Source: Rhodomicrobium sp. R_RK_3 (GTDB lineage: Bacteria; Pseudomonadota; Alphaproteobacteria; Rhizobiales; Rhodomicrobiaceae). Taken from it: a stretch of 64,000 nt of DNA. The position numbers and the translations under genes are program-made. Positions 61,921 through 64,000 of this stretch are shown here, one piece after another. Positions within the stretch are counted from its first letter, which is position 1; every line of letters starts with the position of its first letter. Under the pieces are notes generated by a model. The model searched no databases and was not told where the DNA came from. It saw only the letters and a list, made by a program, of their open reading frames with translations. The stretch lies in assembly GCF_002198715.1 (NCBI RefSeq), contig NZ_MWLK01000034.1:39182-103181 (forward strand), given 5' to 3'.

Positions 61921-62549
61921 GCACGCCGCAGCATGGCCCTTTGCGCATCGGCATTGGCGGCCCGGTCGGATCGGGCAAGACGGCGCTGGTCGAGGCGCTA
62001 TGCAAGCGCATGCGCGGCGCCTACGACCTCTTCGTCATCACCAACGACATCTACACCAAGGAGGATCAGCAGATCCTCACCCGCGCCGGGGCGCTGGCGC
62101 AAGAGCGGATCATGGGCGTCGAGACCGGCGGCTGCCCGCACACCGCGATCCGCGAGGATGCTTCGATCAACCTCGTCGCCCTGGATGAGATGAACGCAAA
62201 ATTCCCGGCGGCGGAGTTGTGCCTGATCGAATCCGGCGGCGACAATCTGGCCGCCACCTTCAGCCCGGAGCTGGCCGACCTGACGCTCTACGTCATCGAC
62301 GTGGCGGCGGGCGAGAAAATCCCGCGCAAGGGCGGGCCGGGCATCACGCGGTCGGACTTGCTCATCATCAACAAGATCGACCTCGCCCCACTGGTTGGCG
62401 CGGACCTGGGCGTGATGGAGAGCGATACGAAACGGATGCGCGGCGAGCGGCCTTTCGTGTTCACGAATCTCAAGCTTGGGACGGGTTTGGACGAGGTCGT
62501 GAAGTTCATCGTGAAAGCGGGTGGTTTGGAGCAGAAGCCGCTTGGCTGA
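61917..62549 (+). CDS. ureG: Urease accessory protein UreG (GTPase)
   Basis: 210 residues from ATG 61917. SIMIBI-class GTPase energising nickel insertion: P-loop [18 protein letters not shown], nickel-binding Cys73-Pro-His75 in [23 protein letters not shown], and the base-specificity motif NKIDLAP. Last gene of the urease operon. Confidence 0.98.
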   Translation: MSTPQHGPLRIGIGGPVGSGKTALVEALCKRMRGAYDLFVITNDIYTKEDQQILTRAGALAQERIMGVETGGCPHTAIREDASINLVALDEMNAKFPAAELCLIESGGDNLAATFSPELADLTLYVIDVAAGEKIPRKGGPGITRSDLLIINKIDLAPLVGADLGVMESDTKRMRGERPFVFTNLKLGTGLDEVVKFIVKAGGLEQKPLG

Positions 62550-62634
62550 GCGCACGGCTCCGCTCCCCCGGTCGCCCGACGGCGCCCGCCCTCTCCCGCA
62601 AGGAGACCTATTGCAAAACTCCGCAATTTATTCC

Positions 62635-62740
62635 GTCGCCCCGGCCGTAAGAGCCGGGGCCCACTCGCCTCTCCACTTGCCGCCGCGATAGCGGACATAT
62701 GATTGGGTCCCGGCTCGGCCTGACGGCCTTCCGGGACGAC
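62635..62740. repeat. 106-bp double-hairpin repeat (family 2)
   Basis: Begins GTCGCCCCGGCCGTAAGAGC (hairpin to GGGGCC) and ends CTTCCGGGACGAC (hairpin from GTCCCGG). Terminal inverted repeats GTCGYCCCGG. Closest relatives in the window are 1-50 (same orientation) and 33466-33572 (opposite). It is the main content of the 366-bp spacer after ureG. Confidence 0.9.
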
Positions 62741-62789
62741 GAGGGGAGAGTTCGTACGATACGCAAATGTCTCCGCGAGGTAAGAGGGC

Positions 62790-62897
62790 AAGGACGGCCC
62801 TCTCGTTTCTGCCCTCTCCCGCGTGTCGTGAGCCTTTATGGCGAACGACCGAGTAAGACTCGGGAGAGGGCTCCCCGCCCCAAGGCGGGTGGGTGAG
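62790..62897. repeat. Degenerate family 3 repeats after ureG
   Basis: GGCCCTCTCGTTTCTGCCCTCTCCC, then GGGAGAGGGC about 50 bp later and GGGTGAGGGGCC at the end. A truncated CCCTCTCCC copy also lies near 62590. No gene seen here. Confidence 0.65.
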
Positions 62898-62915
62898 GGG
62901 CCTCCTATTTGAACC

Positions 62916-63404
62916 CTACATGCGCGAGCCGGTCTCCAGCAGCGACTTGAGATCGCTGAGCACCCACGGCCAGCCGCCGCCGCCCTGGGCCGGATCGCCC
63001 TGGCCCGCGACCATGCGCGCAACGATAGGCGCGCCCGTGACATCGTGGATGATGCTCACCGTGCAGATGCCGCTGGGGTGCTCCAGGATTTCATAGGTCA
63101 GGCGCGTCGGCTTCTCCGCGGCGCTGTCGGCGTCCCAGACCGGATGCCAGGTCTGCACCAGCTTCCTCGGCGGATCGCTCTCGATGACCTCGCCGAGGAT
63201 GATCTCGCCGACCAGGCCCACGGCCTCCATCTCCGCGCTTGCCTTGTGGGCATAACGCCCGCCCGATTTCAACTCATAGGCAGCGCGGCCGCCATAGCCG
63301 TAGCGCTCGGTCCATTCGGGCTTGGTGATCGCGTCCCAGATCGCCTGGGCGCTGGCCTTGATGACGATCTTGTGGACCTGGGTGGTCTCGGCCTTCTCCG
63401 TCAT
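62916..63404 (-). CDS. SRPBCC/AHSA1-domain protein
   Basis: 162 residues from ATG 63404, which overlaps the TGA of the ArsR gene (ATGA). An AHSA1-like START/Bet v1 fold: VHKIVIKASAQAIWDAITKP, TERYGYGGRAAYELKSGGRY, IILGEVIESDPPRKLVQTWH, and the C-terminal GGGGWPWVLSDLKSLLETG. Such proteins bind small hydrophobic ligands and are commonly paired with an ArsR regulator as here. Specific ligand unknown. Confidence 0.9.
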   Translation of the reverse strand: MTEKAETTQVHKIVIKASAQAIWDAITKPEWTERYGYGGRAAYELKSGGRYAHKASAEMEAVGLVGEIILGEVIESDPPRKLVQTWHPVWDADSAAEKPTRLTYEILEHPSGICTVSIIHDVTGAPIVARMVAGQGDPAQGGGGWPWVLSDLKSLLETGSRM

Positions 63405-63730
63405 GATGGGTCTTCCTTGTTTTCGAGCTCGGCTTTCAGCGCCAGCAGCGCTTCCACCTCGCGTTCCCGGTATTTGTCGATCCACCGGTCGTGAATCATC
63501 CGGATCGGCACCGCGTTCAGAAAATGCAGCTTCTCCCGGCCGGACCGGCGGGTGACGACGAGACCGGCGTCCTCAAGGATCTTCAAATGCTTCATGACGC
63601 CGAAGCGAGTCATCGCGAGCCCGGACTCCAGCTCCTTCAGCGTGCGGCCGTCACGCTGGAAGAGGAGGTCCAAGAGGAAGCGACGCGTCTTGTCGGCAAG
63701 CGCCTTGAAAATGAGGTCGTCGTCTGTCAC
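63401..63730 (-). CDS. ArsR family transcriptional regulator
   Basis: 109 residues starting at GTG 63730. A winged helix-turn-helix protein: FKALADKTRRFLLDLLFQRD, LKELESGLAMTRFGVMKHLK and ILEDAGLVVTRRSGREKLHF. No metal-binding cysteines (ELCVCDL-type motif) are present, so it probably does not sense arsenic or heavy metals; the group paired with AHSA1 genes senses other cues. A 20-bp palindrome lies 12 bp upstream of the start. Confidence 0.92.
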   Translation of the reverse strand: MTDDDLIFKALADKTRRFLLDLLFQRDGRTLKELESGLAMTRFGVMKHLKILEDAGLVVTRRSGREKLHFLNAVPIRMIHDRWIDKYREREVEALLALKAELENKEDPS

Positions 63731-63742
63731 GCGCCGGAGAAT

Positions 63743-63762
63743 AGGTGACTATATGGTCACCT
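63743..63762. promoter_or_regulatory. Palindromic operator upstream of the ArsR gene
   Basis: AGGTGAC-TATATG-GTCACCT, 7-bp perfect arms around a TATATG centre that may overlap the -10 region. The position just before the ArsR start suggests autoregulation. Confidence 0.65.
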
Positions 63763-63917
63763 GTCAAGCGCCGGGTGGAACCGGCGCCGCCAGGATGGGT
63801 TGTCGAGGACCGGCGTGCCGCTCAGTAAAAATTAGCGCGCGGCCAGTAAGCTGACCGCTCCGACCGATGCCTCGACGCGAGAGATGCCGAGCGTTCCCCG
63901 ATAGGCGAGACCGATCC

Positions 63918-64000
63918 ATGGGCCAGAGCCTCGTAGCGCTCAACGCGCTCAACTTCTTCATGGCGGACGTGCGCGACGGGCTTGGGCCGTTTCTCGGCGT
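63918..64000 (+). CDS. MFS transporter, 5' end only
   Basis: The first 27 codons from ATG 63918 read MGQSLVALNALNFFMADVRD followed by GLGPFLG, the conserved opening of a group of major-facilitator transporters in Alphaproteobacteria (NFFxADVRDGLGPFL). The rest lies outside the window, so substrate and completeness cannot be judged. Start support: no other in-frame start, GAGACC upstream is a weak ribosome-binding site. Confidence 0.7.
   Translation, partial: MGQSLVALNALNFFMADVRDGLGPFLG

Overview
The window comes from a GC-rich alphaproteobacterium, most likely of the order Hyphomicrobiales (Rhizobiales). The evidence is the gene order DUF3572 - divK - rpmG - Nudix - DUF983 - rnr - topA - dprA - plsY - pyrC' - pyrB, a DivK and an EipB (DUF1849) of the rhizobial type, and an intracellular PHB depolymerase. 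A small orphan pqqA suggests PQQ-dependent dehydrogenases, as in many methylotrophic or plant-associated members. The family within the order cannot be fixed from this sequence.

Layout. 1-5.5 kb: housekeeping genes (HIT, FemAB-like, GDPD, RidA-like, EipB, ROK kinase, DUF3572). 5.6-18 kb: the conserved divK-to-pyrB block, in which pleD is absent from its usual place after divK and the PyrC-like protein has lost its catalytic residues. 18-28 kb: AidB-type dehydrogenase, CinA/MoaB-domain protein, SDR, AraC and LysR regulators, a PLP dehydratase, a small metalloprotease-like protein, pqqA and DUF2189. 28-33.3 kb: an ABC transporter plus a GdmH-type ureohydrolase, headed by a recognisable guanidine-I (ykkC) riboswitch and a sigma-54 promoter. 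33.8-47.6 kb: hypothetical proteins, phaZ, an acyltransferase, a Tat-exported metallo-beta-lactamase-fold protein, a locally AT-richer TAXI-receptor pair, putA, hicAB, an SDR and an acyl-CoA synthetase. 47.9-53.7 kb: the urea transporter urtABCDE with its own sigma-54 promoter. 53.9-62.5 kb: the nickel urease operon ureD-A-B-C-E-F-G, interrupted by seven extra small genes and two inverted-repeat elements. 62.9-64 kb: an ArsR/AHSA1 pair and the start of an MFS gene.

How it fits together. The most interesting content is a nitrogen-scavenging route spread over about 34 kb. Guanidine is imported (28-33 kb), hydrolysed by a nickel-dependent GdmH-type enzyme to urea and ammonia, and the urea, together with urea taken up by UrtABCDE, is split by urease. 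The guanidine operon appears to be under double control. A -24/-12 promoter predicts a transcription start at the first base of the riboswitch P1 stem. A histidine-rich protein encoded next to gdmH is a candidate nickel chaperone, complementing the His-tailed UreE and UreG of the urease operon.

Three families of dispersed intergenic repeats occur: a 108-111 bp element with ~30-bp terminal inverted repeats (4 copies, two of them inside the urease operon), a 105-107 bp double-hairpin element (3 full copies and 1 truncated), and a shorter CCCTCTCCC/GGGAGAGGG hairpin repeat (about 11 copies). No tRNA, rRNA, CRISPR array, transposase or phage gene was seen.
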